From positions 307,758 through 345,400 of the forward strand of contig MNCI01002924.1 in NCBI GenBank assembly GCA_015680685.1: 37,643 bases of DNA, written 5' to 3'. The DNA comes from Gnetum montanum. Its lineage: Eukaryota; Streptophyta; Gnetopsida; Gnetales; Gnetaceae. The position numbers were made by a program, and so were the translations under genes. Every line of letters starts with the position of its first letter. Position 1 is the stretch's first letter. A model generated the notes under the pieces. The model was not told the DNA's origin. It searched no databases and saw only the letters and a program-made list of their open reading frames with translations. Of this stretch, positions 10,205 through 19,931 are shown in pieces.

Positions 10205-10787
10205 CTAGTTGCATGCAGGCAATGCTAAACTTTGTCCAACCCATGATCTCTGAATGCAATTGCATCCTATATCACTATATGAGATGTATGGAACCTTCTT
10301 CTTCTCGATCTTCCCAAAAGTGTTCTCATTAGATATTTCCAAGGAAAGATCACAGATTCCTAGACGTGCATCTATAGTACTTAGCATGCCCTTCCCATTA
10401 TTATTGGGAAGTCCCCTTTATCGTTATTTACTTGTATCACTAGAAAATTAGTTCAATATGACCACCCACACACAGTGGTAATGATGTCCTCCACCAGTCG
10501 CAAGGGGACAGTGATGGACTGGTCAGCCAACTCTAGGTGAATATTACTCTTCCTTAATGGAGACAGGTTCCAGGCTTTGTACATCTCTTGTGATATTAGG
10601 TTGACTCCGAAACTTGAGTCCAGAAGAGCTTTACATGGTTCATTTCTAGCAACTTGGAGATAGATTAGAGGGCTTCCAAGATCATATAATTTCCTAAGAA
10701 GATGGCCAACCTTAATCCAGTCAGTAATGACATGTGTTAACATAATCGTATGCGTTGAGCTCGGTGTTTGGTTTGAAGGGAGCTCTG
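10205..10787 (-). pseudogene. Retropepsin remnant (element B)
   Basis: Frames at 10453-10743 and 10205-10387 together match the protease of O and C. The active site reads ALLDSSFG, so the third triad residue is Ser instead of Gly. A TGA follows CGWSY (10453-10455), and another stop falls in the IMGRA block. The protein would therefore be inactive and truncated. The protease would normally release Gag domains. Its 5' end contains the miR159-like site at 10767-10787. Confidence 0.75.
10767..10787 (-). other. miR159-type complementary site in element B RNA
   Basis: The plus strand reads TTTGGTTTGAAGGGAGCTC and then TG, matching the 21-nt plant miR159 at 19 of 21 positions (differences at miRNA positions 6 and 21). 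Element RNA is transcribed from the minus strand, so it carries the complementary target sequence, with full pairing across the expected cleavage position 10-11. The same bases encode the conserved ELPSNQ region, so a chance match under coding constraint is possible. Confidence 0.45.
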
Positions 10788-10833
10788 AAGCCTTATTTGA
10801 TGGGGAGGCGTTTAGAGGTTCAACCGCTTGTGG

Positions 10834-11745
10834 TTATGAGGGCTTGGTTGGACTGTTGGTTCTGAAGAAAGGTTGTCTCTTTATACGATTGTTAGAACCA
10901 ATAGTGGGTTGAGTATTTACAGCCCTCATAACATTGCATTGCTGCGGCTGAGTGGGGAGTTCCCCTTGCATTGCTGGAGCAGGTGGTAATGGAGCTATTG
11001 GTGTGAGAGTTGTAGATGGATTCGAAGGATGGTATGTGTGTGGGTTATCTCCCCTAGGAGAAGGAGTTCTAAAATACTCCCGAGCTTGGTGGTGATGTTG
11101 TGGTGTAACGTGACCAACAGAGTCACGTGGAGACATTGGATGCTACACATAGTAGCCATATGGGTCCAATTACCAGTAGGGGTATTATTGCCTTGGTGGT
11201 GGAATCCCCCATGACTGTGGGTATTTCCACTGTTGTTGTTGTTCAACGGGTTGTGGTGGAGTTCCACTTGGATAATATGTTGAAGGTTGGTGGAACTGCC
11301 TTCGGTTACCTTGGGGATAAGGTAACCGTCAAGGTGCTTGCTGTTTATTAATTCGTGGGTTGAGTGCATACACCCCAGACTCTTGTAGATGTGAGATTAC
11401 TAGGCAACATCCCTTAGGATGGTCGTATTGGCATATCTCACATCCACCATCATTGTTTGTGTTTGAATCCACAACCTCCTCAGTGATGGCCATTTTTCCC
11501 TTACCCTTGTTACATGCATTGTCTACTTCTCTCTTTTTCTTTTTTTCATGCTCACTACCTCGCTCCCTAGACTCCTCTACAATTTTAAGAACAGTTTCAA
11601 ACCTACTATCCAGGGAGTCCCACATCTGGTCTACCTTTGTTGATACTTCGGTTGTTAACTTTTGAAGCAGCAAAGTTTTCCTATTTACCATCTCTTCGAG
11701 TGGTGACTCTTCTTCCTCCTCATAGAATCTCACTCCCCTTTTTCA
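10834..11745 (-). pseudogene. Zinc knuckle and Pro/Gln-rich linker (element B)
   Basis: A 134-codon frame (11329-11733) reads MVNRKTL, a charged helical stretch (KVDQMWDSLDSRF), a basic run, then CEICQYDHPKGCC. The last is a CX2CX3HX3C zinc-knuckle variant, presumably the RNA-binding part of nucleocapsid. Downstream a Pro/His/Gln-rich linker (10834-11328) is broken by frameshifts before the protease. The frame upstream is separated by the TGA at 11743-11745, which O and C also have. Confidence 0.65.
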
Positions 11746-12519
11746 GAGGGAAGGATCTCGATTGTATTCTTCTGCACTTTCTCTCTTTCATAGCTTAGCT
11801 TCTTCTTTGGCTACTTGCCCTAGCAATCTATGAATTTAATAAGACTTAAGCTCTGATAACCTCCCTTGGGCATACGTCCCAAGGGTTCTTCTTGTTTCAT
11901 ACCTAAGTTCATCCATGAGATTGCGTAGTTGATCCTGCTACGAATAACCATGGCCAGGGCAATGATGTACCAGTGCGTAATAGCAGCCCATGGCAGCATC
12001 CAAGGGTTCATGATTTCCTTGCTTCCATCCTTGGATTTGCTTTCACAGGTTAGACACTCGGGAGTACATTTGGTACTTATCATTAAACAATTCTAACATT
12101 GTACTCTACCTCCGAATAGATTCTGATTATAAGGACTGGTACCAATGTCACTAGTGTCCTTGGGAACAACTTCAGTTTTTTCCATTCATTTTCTAAAGGC
12201 ACATGCATTGTGGAATGCTTGTAAATGATTTTGAGGATCAGTGTTGTACCCCCGCCCCCCCCCCCCCCCCCCCTATGTGTGGTGGTTTTTTTTTCATGTC
12301 TAACCTCTTGATCCTACTATCCTTTTGGTGCCTTGTGGGAACTCTTACAGCCTCTGTTATATCTAGCATGCTTCTAGTTACGAGTAGGGGTTCTTCGTGG
12401 TCATCTCGTTCATAGCGTCTATGGTGTCTACACGATTCCCTACTCACCCTTCTTCCATGCCTTAATTCCTTAGAGTGCCCTCGTCCTCGTTCTCGACTGT
12501 CTCATCGATGTTTTTCACT
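11746..12519 (-). pseudogene. Gag central domain, decayed (element B)
   Basis: This segment aligns with the retrotransposon-gag domain of C (18262-18900) but is broken by several indels. They include a nearly pure C run at 12249-12273 that replaces the conserved PRFEGGYNAD codons. Recognisable islands include LLVTRSMLDITEAVRVPTR and HQKDSRIKRLDM near 12300-12400. It would have formed the particle shell. Confidence 0.6.
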
Positions 12520-13281
12520 CTATTTCCCTTTATCCTCACGATTGGTTTCCTTATGACTGCGTCCAAACACTGAAGGAGGGGGTGAATGTGATGATGAAGG
12601 TGAAGAAGAAGGAGAACCATCGCCATGATGGTTTTTTCTGCCTTCTCTTCGGTGGTCTCGGCCACGATCGCGATCACGATCAGAACGTTTGCCCTTATCG
12701 TGTGTTTGTGTTCCTTCTTTGAACACTTTGTGTTCGTGGATATCAGAACTAGGGTTGTGAATAGTGGAGTGTAGGTTCTGATACACCACCGCCTGACCAT
12801 CGTTAGGAGGAGGAACATCGTTTGGTGGGGAACCTATTGAAGCAGGTTCACCACCCTCAATTTCGCTCAAGACATGTGGAGCATTATGGGACCATTTACC
12901 CTTTGAGGATGTATGATATCTCTCCTGTCGCAAGTCCCTTTGATGTTGCACTTCTGTGGGATGGTAGTCCCTTGTGTCATGATCACATGCAACATATTTT
13001 GCGTACAAAAATGACATGCCTATTCGTGAGAGAGCATGAAGGAGCATGTTGGGGACTGATCGGTCTGGAGGTAATACTATGTTACCTTCCAAGTCTCTCC
13101 AACGCAATTGTTCATCTTGATGGAGAATAAAGGTGAAATCAGGTATGTACTCATCATGATGAGTATATACCACACGAAATTGTTGAGGAATTGGCGAATC
13201 TTGATTACGTGTATTATGCCGCCGAATGTCTCTTGTGTTAGTCCTAGGCAGTGAAGTGCTCTTATGCGAAGCAAAAGACAT
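12520..13281 (-). CDS. Gag N-terminal region, open 253-codon frame (element B)
   Basis: The frame opens at ATG 13281, about 130 bases from the primer site, and encodes MSFASHKSTSLPRTNTRDIR, then IPQQFRVVYTHHDEYIPDF and FILHQDEQLRWRDLEGNI. It continues through a basic Ser/Arg/Asp/His-rich tail ending near REDKGK and a stop. Its homologue in C (19296-19788) has a premature TAG that B lacks. The region is the Gag N-terminus by position and by homology among copies; the basic tail could contact RNA. The stop truncates Gag before its main domain, so this is a partial product of a degraded gene. Confidence 0.6.
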   Translation of the reverse strand: MSFASHKSTSLPRTNTRDIRRHNTRNQDSPIPQQFRVVYTHHDEYIPDFTFILHQDEQLRWRDLEGNIVLPPDRSVPNMLLHALSRIGMSFLYAKYVACDHDTRDYHPTEVQHQRDLRQERYHTSSKGKWSHNAPHVLSEIEGGEPASIGSPPNDVPPPNDGQAVVYQNLHSTIHNPSSDIHEHKVFKEGTQTHDKGKRSDRDRDRGRDHRREGRKNHHGDGSPSSSPSSSHSPPPSVFGRSHKETNREDKGK

Positions 13282-13408
13282 TTTGTCTTGTTCGGTGTGT
13301 GATTTTACCGTTGTCTTATCTTTCCTTAATTAACCCTAAGGATTCATTCTAGCATCCCAACAATATGAATGATTTCCTATGTTCTACGTAGCGCACAAAC
13401 AACTAAGT

Positions 13409-13425
13409 CCCCGGCAATGATGCCA
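13409..13425 (-). other. Primer-binding site of element B (tRNA-Asp type)
   Basis: The minus strand reads TGGCATCATTGCCGGGG one base after the 5' LTR. It differs by only two transitions from the complement of the plant tRNA-Asp 3' end (TGGCGCCGTTGCCGGGG), the primer typical of Athila-type elements. Confidence 0.75.
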
Positions 13426-13426
13426 A

Positions 13427-13678
13427 TGATGACTGGCAAGGTACCCCTACACTCAACCATACGAATACGAGCATTTCACGCACGATCCAATCAAACTCCA
13501 AGGACTAAGTGCTTACGCGCCTTAATGAAACACTCAAGGTTAATCAATCGCTATCTTCCCAAACTTACTTGTATTGTCATAGTTGTATGGTTAAGTAAGC
13601 TTGAGGTATATGATTTTTATAGCTTTAATTCTTTTAATGTCTTATGCTAATAGGGAAAGGTAAAGAGAACTAAGTGAC
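13427..13678 (-). repeat. 5' LTR of element B, first piece
   Basis: Starts TGATGACTGG next to the primer site and matches the left part of LTR 7140-7941. It is cut after AAGTGAC (13678) by element C and resumes at 20694 with TAACTTACATT, reproducing the uninterrupted sequence seen near 7380. Confidence 0.85.
13674..13678. repeat. Target-site duplication of element C (left)
   Basis: GTGAC, repeated exactly at 20689-20693 on the far side of C. Five bases is the usual size for Ty3/gypsy integrases. The uninterrupted LTR at 7140-7941 has this GTGAC once. Confidence 0.9.
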
Positions 13679-14520
13679 TGATGAGTGGCGAGGTACGCCT
13701 ACACTCAACCATACAAATACAAGTGTTACACATGCAATCCAGTCAAACCCCACAGACTAAGTGCCTACATGCCTTATGGAACACTTAAGGTTAATCATTC
13801 GTTGTCTTCCCAGACTTACTTGTATTTGTCACGGTGTATGGTTAAGTAAGTCTAAGGTATGTGATTTTTATAGCTTTTCTGTTTTATCTCCTATGCTGAC
13901 GAGGTGAAGGGTGAAGAGACTAATTAACTAACTTTAACTAACTAACTAAGCCTTAACTAACCTAGCATCAATATCTATTCCCACTTACCGTTCACACCCT
14001 GAACCAATACAACCTTGGTTACCAAACGCTATTTGTTGTTGGGATCACCAAGAGTAATGCACGTGCTCGAAGCGATCGTATTGTGCACTTAACTATGAGA
14101 GAAGGGTTGAGAGAGGTTTAATGACTAATAAAGCATTTAAATGATAAAAAATAAATAACAATAAATAAAATCTTATTTAGCCTATTCCATGCACTACAAG
14201 GTTTATCCAAGAAGTTCATCTTTATTTCCATACACAAACTTGTATTTAGGTACAATATTTGCTCGAATAAAGATCCATTCACTTTGGAGCTCCTACTGCG
14301 GGCACATGGAAAATATTCTATCTCTGGAAAGGTAAAACTGCCAGAGTTTTGCTAAGGGTCTAGATCTAGATGAGAAATAAGGGAGAGTCGCCTCATATTT
14401 ATAGATTTGACGATGCACTGCGATATCGCGTACGCAATATTGCGAGGGATGCGATATCACGGCAAACGCAATATCGCGGCAGATATGATATCATGGCCCA
14501 TGCGATATCATGTCCCATCA
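13679..14520 (-). repeat. 3' LTR of element C
   Basis: 842 bp, from TGATGAGTGG to GTCCCATCA on the plus strand. The minus-strand TATA box is at 14396-14403. About six degenerate GATATC-centred palindromes occupy 14410-14510. The partner LTR has only one, which accounts for the 85-bp length difference. Confidence 0.88.
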
Positions 14521-14533
14521 TACCCCCATGACT
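14521..14533 (-). other. Polypurine tract of element C
   Basis: AGTCATGGGGGTA on the minus strand directly abuts the 3' LTR, identical to the tracts of B and D. Confidence 0.65.
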
Positions 14534-16500
14534 AAATAAAAACTCATCCTTGAGTTCCTTACAAAACATTGGGAAGGTATGGGATTATTGACTCAAAATG
14601 GAACTAATGGGATGACATGTGAACGGATCATCATTATAAGACAAGACAAAATTAGTGTTCATGACAACAAGAGTGAACACCTTATACATTTGACATCAGG
14701 CCTTATTTGGCAGTTGAGAAAGAGAGAGAGAGAGAAGTTTTTCTGCTGCCAACACCCAAATTGTGTCTTTTGTTGTCCATCCATAAGCATGCCATCGATC
14801 TTGCTCCTACCATAGCTGCTTCAGCTCCGCTCCATTCCAAGTGTTCTCTTCAGATCTAATCCCTTGTTGCATGATTGCCATCTGCACACACAACACAGTC
14901 TTTATATTAACAAGGGTAAATGAATCACAATGCAGTTGATACCTTGCTTTGGTGAAAGGTCCATTGGCTGAGTTGTGGTATGGCTGATGCGGATCTGGAA
15001 ATATAAGATTGGTGACTACCGAAGGTGTAAGGGTTAGGAGAAAATCGAAAAAATTTGGGTCTGGGCCCCCATGACTAAGAGTGAACCTCTGGTAGCGATA
15101 GAATGGATAAAGAAAAAGAAAAAGAACAAGAAATATGGAGAAAAAGAGACAACTATAACGTCAATGAAACGGATGTCAAGATGGAATTGAACAAAATAGA
15201 GTGGATTGCAAAAATGTTAAGGGAAAGAATTTAACTGATGCACCAAATAGGAATGTCAATGGGTCCTCCCCAAAGCAGGCTCATGCCCTGACAAACCCAC
15301 ATTCAAAGAGTCCATAGGCTTTGGGAATGTCATTTGGAATAAGAGTTAAAGTCTTAACCATCAGAATTTACCAGAAAGAAAACAATGCATCAACCAAAAT
15401 ATGGACTACTGATACAACCGGCAATGAGGTGAACAATGGAGAGAAGGATGGAGAGAAGAAAATGGAACGGAATCCCAAGAACAAGGTGTTGTATAACCCC
15501 TTGTGTATTTCATGATTAATGTGACTTAGTAGATCCCATTCCAAGTCCAGCCTCAAACAAACCACATCCAGTGACTTCACATTAATGCATTCGGCCAATC
15601 CATCCTCTTGAAGTAACAAGAATACCTTCACCCAAGAGCCACCACCATTCCAACTAAACAAGGAGGAGAGAATGGGAAGCGAGAAGGGCCTTAGTTAGAG
15701 GGAACATTTTTATTTTAGTTTCATAACCAGTGCTTGTAGCCTAAGGGATTATTTTGTCTAAGGGATGTGCTTTGAATTCTCACAGTTTTTTTTATGTGTT
15801 TATGTGTGAGAACCACACCATGTAAAGACTTTGTTATTTTTATTTGCTCAGCTTCCAGATAATTGGATAACGTCGAAGCAGTAAGAAAACTCAAGAAGAA
15901 AACATCCAAGCACCCAAGAGAATGGCCAACACAAATGCATCAAGTTCCCTTAAAGTCACATCCTTTTCAATCCTTGAGTTCTTCCTTAGTCTGAGAAATG
16001 CCCAGTCACCGATTTATTATAGTTCTTATTAATGAAAAAGGATTGTACATTTCCAAGCCGAGAGAGACCATAGAAACTTGTGAATGAATGGATGAAGTGG
16101 GCTCATTGCCTATCATATCAAAAGAACCATACCTTAGTATCAACATCATGACTTAAAGGTAAAAACCAAACATTAGCAATCAATAGGAAGACAATTCATA
16201 CCATCATGAAGAACACTTATTAAATGACAAACTTACAAGATGGATAATACACACACACACACACACACAAATGAAAAAGTATAACGATGTTGTAAAACAA
16301 AAACAAGAAAAGTTAAAAGATTTTGTAAAACAAAAATGTGCAAAACAAAAATGTGTAAAACAAAAACGTGTAAAAAAAATGTGTAAAACAAAAACTTAAA
16401 AAGAACTGAGGGCCCCAAATGATTAGCATAGGTGGCCATCTCTCCCATGATTGAATGGAAAGGGAGAGATCCGAAATAATGAACGCCTGTTTGAATTTCT
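14534..16500 (-). other. Conserved non-coding 3' domain of C, in place of pol
   Basis: Collinear with 7955-9850 of B. No recognisable protein domain on either strand. It contains an AG microsatellite (about 14723-14735), a CA microsatellite (16249-16268), and a short tandem of AAAACAAAAATGTGT-like units at about 16317-16400. Tract-like motifs lie at 15066-15076 (exact) and 16442-16452 (degenerate). Confidence 0.6.
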
Positions 16501-16632
16501 TAAAAATGTCCAACTTCTCCCGATTGATGTTTTCAAGTTAAGGGGTGGAAGTTGGCAACGCTCATACTCCAATGTATCTATGCCTTTGTTGTTGGCATGA
16601 GTTATTCCCCCAGTTCGTTCCATGCATGTTGG

Positions 16633-17439
16633 TCAGTTGCTCTTTTGATTAGCTGTCAACCACGGGGTGTCCACTTGTTGTGTGGTTGCTATATACAAGC
16701 ACCTTTGTCTCAGAGTTTCTAGGGCACACCAGTTGCATGTAGGAGATGTTGAGCATTCCTCCATGTCATCATCCAATGAGTCACTGTATGTGATGCATGG
16801 AACTTTCTTCTTCTCGATCTTTCCATAAATGTTTACCTTAGATATTTCCAAAGAAAGATCGTGGATTCCTAGGCATGCGTCTATTGTACTTAGCCATGCC
16901 CTTCCCATTATAATTGGGAAATCCCCTTTGTCATTGTTTATTTGAATCACCAGGAAATCAGTTGGGTATGACCAACCACACACAATGGTAACGATGTCCT
17001 CCACCAATCCCAAGGGAATGGTGATGGACTGGTCAGTCAGCTTTGGTTGAATATTGCTCTTCTTAAGTGGAGGCAGGTTCCAAGCTTGATACATTTCTTG
17101 TGATATTAAGTTGACTCTGGAACTTGAGTCAAGAAGAGCCTTATGTGGTTCGTTCCTGGCAACTTGGAGGTAGATTAAGGGACTTCCAAGGTCAGAGAGT
17201 TTCCTAGGAAGGTGGCCTACCTTGATCCAGTCGGTGACGGTATGTGTTAACATAACCATATGCATTAAGCCCTGCTGTTGGTTTGAAGGGAGCTCCAAAG
17301 CCTTGTATGTTGGAGGAGTGTGCACAAACTCAACCGCTTGTGGTTGTGAGAGCTTTTCTAGGCTTTTGGTTTTGAAGAAAGGTCTTCTCTTCTTGTGGTT
17401 GTCAGAACCAATAGCGGGTTGAAGGTTTACGGTTCTCAT
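16633..17439 (-). CDS. Retropepsin domain with open frame (element C)
   Basis: A 268-codon open frame contains the retrotransposon aspartic protease. The catalytic position reads ALLDSSSR (Asp about residue 104), so the usual D-S/T-G triad has Ser instead of Gly; activity is doubtful. The flap-side hallmark FPIIMGRAWLS (about 174-184) is well preserved, as are VNLISQEMY and PLGLVEDIV. The tail ends in a Cys-containing segment and a stop; no reverse transcriptase follows. The frame has no convincing start codon and was probably part of a Gag-Pro polyprotein. It is the longest intact protease frame in the window. Confidence 0.75.
   Translation of the reverse strand: MRTVNLQPAIGSDNHKKRRPFFKTKSLEKLSQPQAVEFVHTPPTYKALELPSNQQQGLMHMVMLTHTVTDWIKVGHLPRKLSDLGSPLIYLQVARNEPHKALLDSSSRVNLISQEMYQAWNLPPLKKSNIQPKLTDQSITIPLGLVEDIVTIVCGWSYPTDFLVIQINNDKGDFPIIMGRAWLSTIDACLGIHDLSLEISKVNIYGKIEKKKVPCITYSDSLDDDMEECSTSPTCNWCALETLRQRCLYIATTQQVDTPWLTANQKSN
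17277..17297 (-). other. miR159/miR319-type complementary site in element C RNA
   Basis: The plus strand reads GTTGGTTTGAAGGGAGCTCC and then A: 18 of 21 matches to miR159 (positions 1, 6 and 20 differ) and somewhat fewer to miR319. The core GAAGGGAGCTC is intact, and the complementary site would lie in the element RNA, at the same place as in B. Confidence 0.4.
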
Positions 17440-18261
17440 AGCATTACGTTGCTACGGTTGAGTGGGGAGTTTCCCTTGCATTGTTGGAGCAAGAGGTAGT
17501 GGAACTACCGACGTAAGAGTGGCCGATGGATTCGGAGGATGGTATGTCTGTGGTGCATCTCCTAGAGGAGAAGGAGTCCTTCTAAAATACTCCCGAACTT
17601 GGTAGTGATGTTGTGGAGTTGTGTGATCCATAGAGTCACTTGGAGAAACCAGCTACTACACGTAGTAGTCATATGGGTCTGGTTGCCGGTAAGGGTATTG
17701 TTGTCTAGGCAATGGCATCCCCCATGACTATGGATGTTGCCACTGCTAGTGTTGCCCAATGGGTTGTGGTGGAGTTCCACTTGGATAGTACGTTAACGGT
17801 TGGTGGAACTGTCTTAGGTTACCTTGGGGATAAGGTAACCTCCGGGGTGCTTATTGTTTATTAAGTCTCGGGTTGAGTGCATACACCCCAAACTCTTGTA
17901 GATGTGAGATGATTGGACAACATCCTTTAGGATGGTCATATTGGCAGATCTCACATCCACCATCATTGTCTATATTCGAATCCACAACCTCATCGGCCAT
18001 AGTCATTTTTCCCTTACCCTTGTCATGTGCATGGCTTGAATCTCTTCACTTTTTCTTATCCTTGTCACTACTTCATTCCTCCTTAGACTCTTCTACGATT
18101 TTCAAAACAGTTTCGAATCTAGAGTCTAAGGAATCCCACATTTGATCCACCTTAGCTGACACTTCGGTTGTTAATTTCTGGAGTGGCAAGGTTTTTCTAT
18201 TCACCAACTCTTCGAGTGGTGACTCATCTTCTTCATTGCAGAATCTCACTCCCTTCTTTCA
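17440..18261 (-). pseudogene. Zinc knuckle and Pro/Gln-rich linker (element C)
   Basis: The minus frame directly after TGA 18259-18261 reads a charged stretch beginning near EELVNRKTLPLQKL, with a helical segment KVDQMWDSLDSRF and the knuckle CEICQYDHPKGCC near 17930. It then gives a Pro/Gln/Tyr-rich linker with stops (for example after DYYV). The knuckle is the nucleocapsid-like RNA-binding motif. The linker encodes a coding-strand copy of the tract motif at 17719-17729. Confidence 0.6.
18259..18261 (-). other. In-frame TGA between gag and the zinc-knuckle part, shared by three copies
   Basis: The codons before it encode DPSL in O and B, followed by TGA and then Lys codons. The homologous TGAs are at 6129-6131 (O) and 11743-11745 (B). 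Downstream sequence stays in the same frame. It may mark a real gag/pro boundary requiring readthrough, or a nonsense mutation inherited from a shared ancestor. Confidence 0.6.
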
Positions 18262-19242
18262 GAGGGAAGGATCACAGTTATATTCTTCCACGCTTTCTCT
18301 TTTCCATAGCTCCCCTTCTTATTTGGCTACTTGCTCCAACAATCGATGAATCTAATGGGATCTAAGTTCAGATAGTCTCCCTTGGGCATAAGTCCCAAGG
18401 GTTCTCCTAGTTTCATACCTTAGCCCATCTACGAGGTGGTGTAGTTGATCCCATTGTGCGTAACCATGGCCCAGGCAATGATGTAGCAATGCATAATACT
18501 GGCCCATGGAAGCATCCAAGGGTTCGTTATTACCCTGATTCCATCCTTGGATCTTCTTATGCAAGTTAGACACCCTGGAGTACGTTTGGTATTTGTCGTT
18601 GAACAACTCTAACATCGTACTCCATCTCCTAATGGTTTCTGGCTCTAAGGACTGGTACCAACTCTTTGCTTCCTTTATGAGTGTCCTAGGAAACAACTTT
18701 AATTTCTGCCACTCATTCTCAATATTTTGCAAGGTGCAGGCATCGTGGAACACCTGTAAATGATTTTGCAGATCAGCGTTGTATCCTCCTTCAAAGCGGG
18801 GGATATTATTCATATCCAATCTCTTGATCCGAGCATCTTTTTGGTGCCTTGTGGGTATTCTAACTAGCTCCATAATATCTAGCATACTTCGGGTGGCAAG
18901 TAGGGGTTCATCATGATCATCTCTTTCATGACATCTATGATGCCTACGTTGTTCCCTACTTTCCCTTTGTTCATGCCTTGATTCTCTTGACTTCCCTCGT
19001 CCTCTCTCTCGACTCTCTCGTCGAGGTCTCTCATTTCGCTTACCTCTATCCTCACTGTTGTGCTCTCTATGACTACGTCTTGACGTGGAAGGAGAGGGTG
19101 AATGATGTGATGAAGGGGAAGAAGAAGGAGAACCATTACCATGACGATGTTTCTTACCTTCTCTTCTGTGGCTACGGCCCCGATCGTGATGACAATCCGA
19201 GTGCTCGTCCTTGTCATGTGTTTTTTTTCCCTCGGTGAACAC
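18262..19242 (-). CDS. Gag central domain, retrotransposon-gag type (element C)
   Basis: The open part (18352-19242, 296 codons) is in the same frame as the N-terminal part. It opens with a Ser/Arg/His-rich basic tract, then ATRSMLDIMELVRIPTR and MNNIPRFEGGYNADLQNHL. The retrotransposon-gag core follows: EWQKLKLFPRTLIKEAKSW, WSTMLELFNDKY and GQYYALLHHCLGHGYAQW. This fold builds the particle. The frame stops with TAG at 18352-18354, where O reads a Gln codon. It then has another stop before the TGA that all copies share. Only single substitutions separate it from a continuous gene. Confidence 0.8.
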
Positions 19243-19293
19243 TTGGTGTTCATGGGTATCAAAACCAGGGTTATGAATCGTAGAGCGTAAGTT

Positions 19294-19788
19294 CTAATAC
19301 CCCACCTCCTCACCATTGTTAGGAGGGGGAACATCATTTGATAGGGAACCCGTTATAAGTGGTTCACCATCTCTAATTTCGCTTAGGACGTGCGAGACCC
19401 CTTTGCCCTTCAACAATGTATGGTGGCTCTCCTGCCTCGAGTCCCTTAAACATTGTGTTGCTGTGGGATGGTAATCCCTTGTGTCAAAATCACCTATAAC
19501 GTACTTAGTGTATAGCTGTGTCATGCCTATCTGTGCAAGAGCATGAAGAAGCATGTTAAGGATTGCTCGATCTGGGGGTAACTCTATGTTACCTTGCAAG
19601 TCTCTCCAACACAATTGTTCATCTTGATGAAGGATAAAAGTAAAATTGGGTATATACTCATCGAGATGAGTATATACCACCCAATACTGTTGAGGAATTG
19701 GCAGATTTTGGTTATGCATGTTAGACTGTCGATTGTTTCTTGTATGATCCCTAGGTGGTGAAGTGCTCTTATGAGAAGAAGAAGACAT
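19294..19788 (-). CDS. Gag N-terminal region (element C)
   Basis: Opens at ATG 19788 with MSSSSHKSTSPPRDHTRNN, followed by IPQQYWVVYTHLDEYIPNF and FILHQDEQLCWRDLQGNIEL, closely matching B. It ends at TAG 19294-19296. The same frame continues at once into the central gag domain, and B has a sense codon there, so the stop is a single nonsense mutation. I do not recognise a named domain in this N-terminal 160-residue part; conservation among B, C and O suggests it is a functional part of Gag. Confidence 0.7.
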   Translation of the reverse strand: MSSSSHKSTSPPRDHTRNNRQSNMHNQNLPIPQQYWVVYTHLDEYIPNFTFILHQDEQLCWRDLQGNIELPPDRAILNMLLHALAQIGMTQLYTKYVIGDFDTRDYHPTATQCLRDSRQESHHTLLKGKGVSHVLSEIRDGEPLITGSLSNDVPPPNNGEEVGY

Positions 19789-19913
19789 TGTGTCTTATTC
19801 GGTGTGCTGATTAATCGTTATATAATTTTTCATTTAATTAACCCTAAGGGTTCGTTTAAGCTCCCAACGATGTCGTAATTTCCTATGTTCTACTTAGCGC
19901 ACAAACACTTAGT

Positions 19914-19930
19914 CCCCGACAACGACGCCA
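19914..19930 (-). other. Primer-binding site of element C (tRNA-Asp type)
   Basis: The minus strand reads TGGCGTCGTTGTCGGGG one base from the 5' LTR, two transitions away from the complement of the tRNA-Asp 3' end. Confidence 0.8.
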
Positions 19931-19931
19931 A

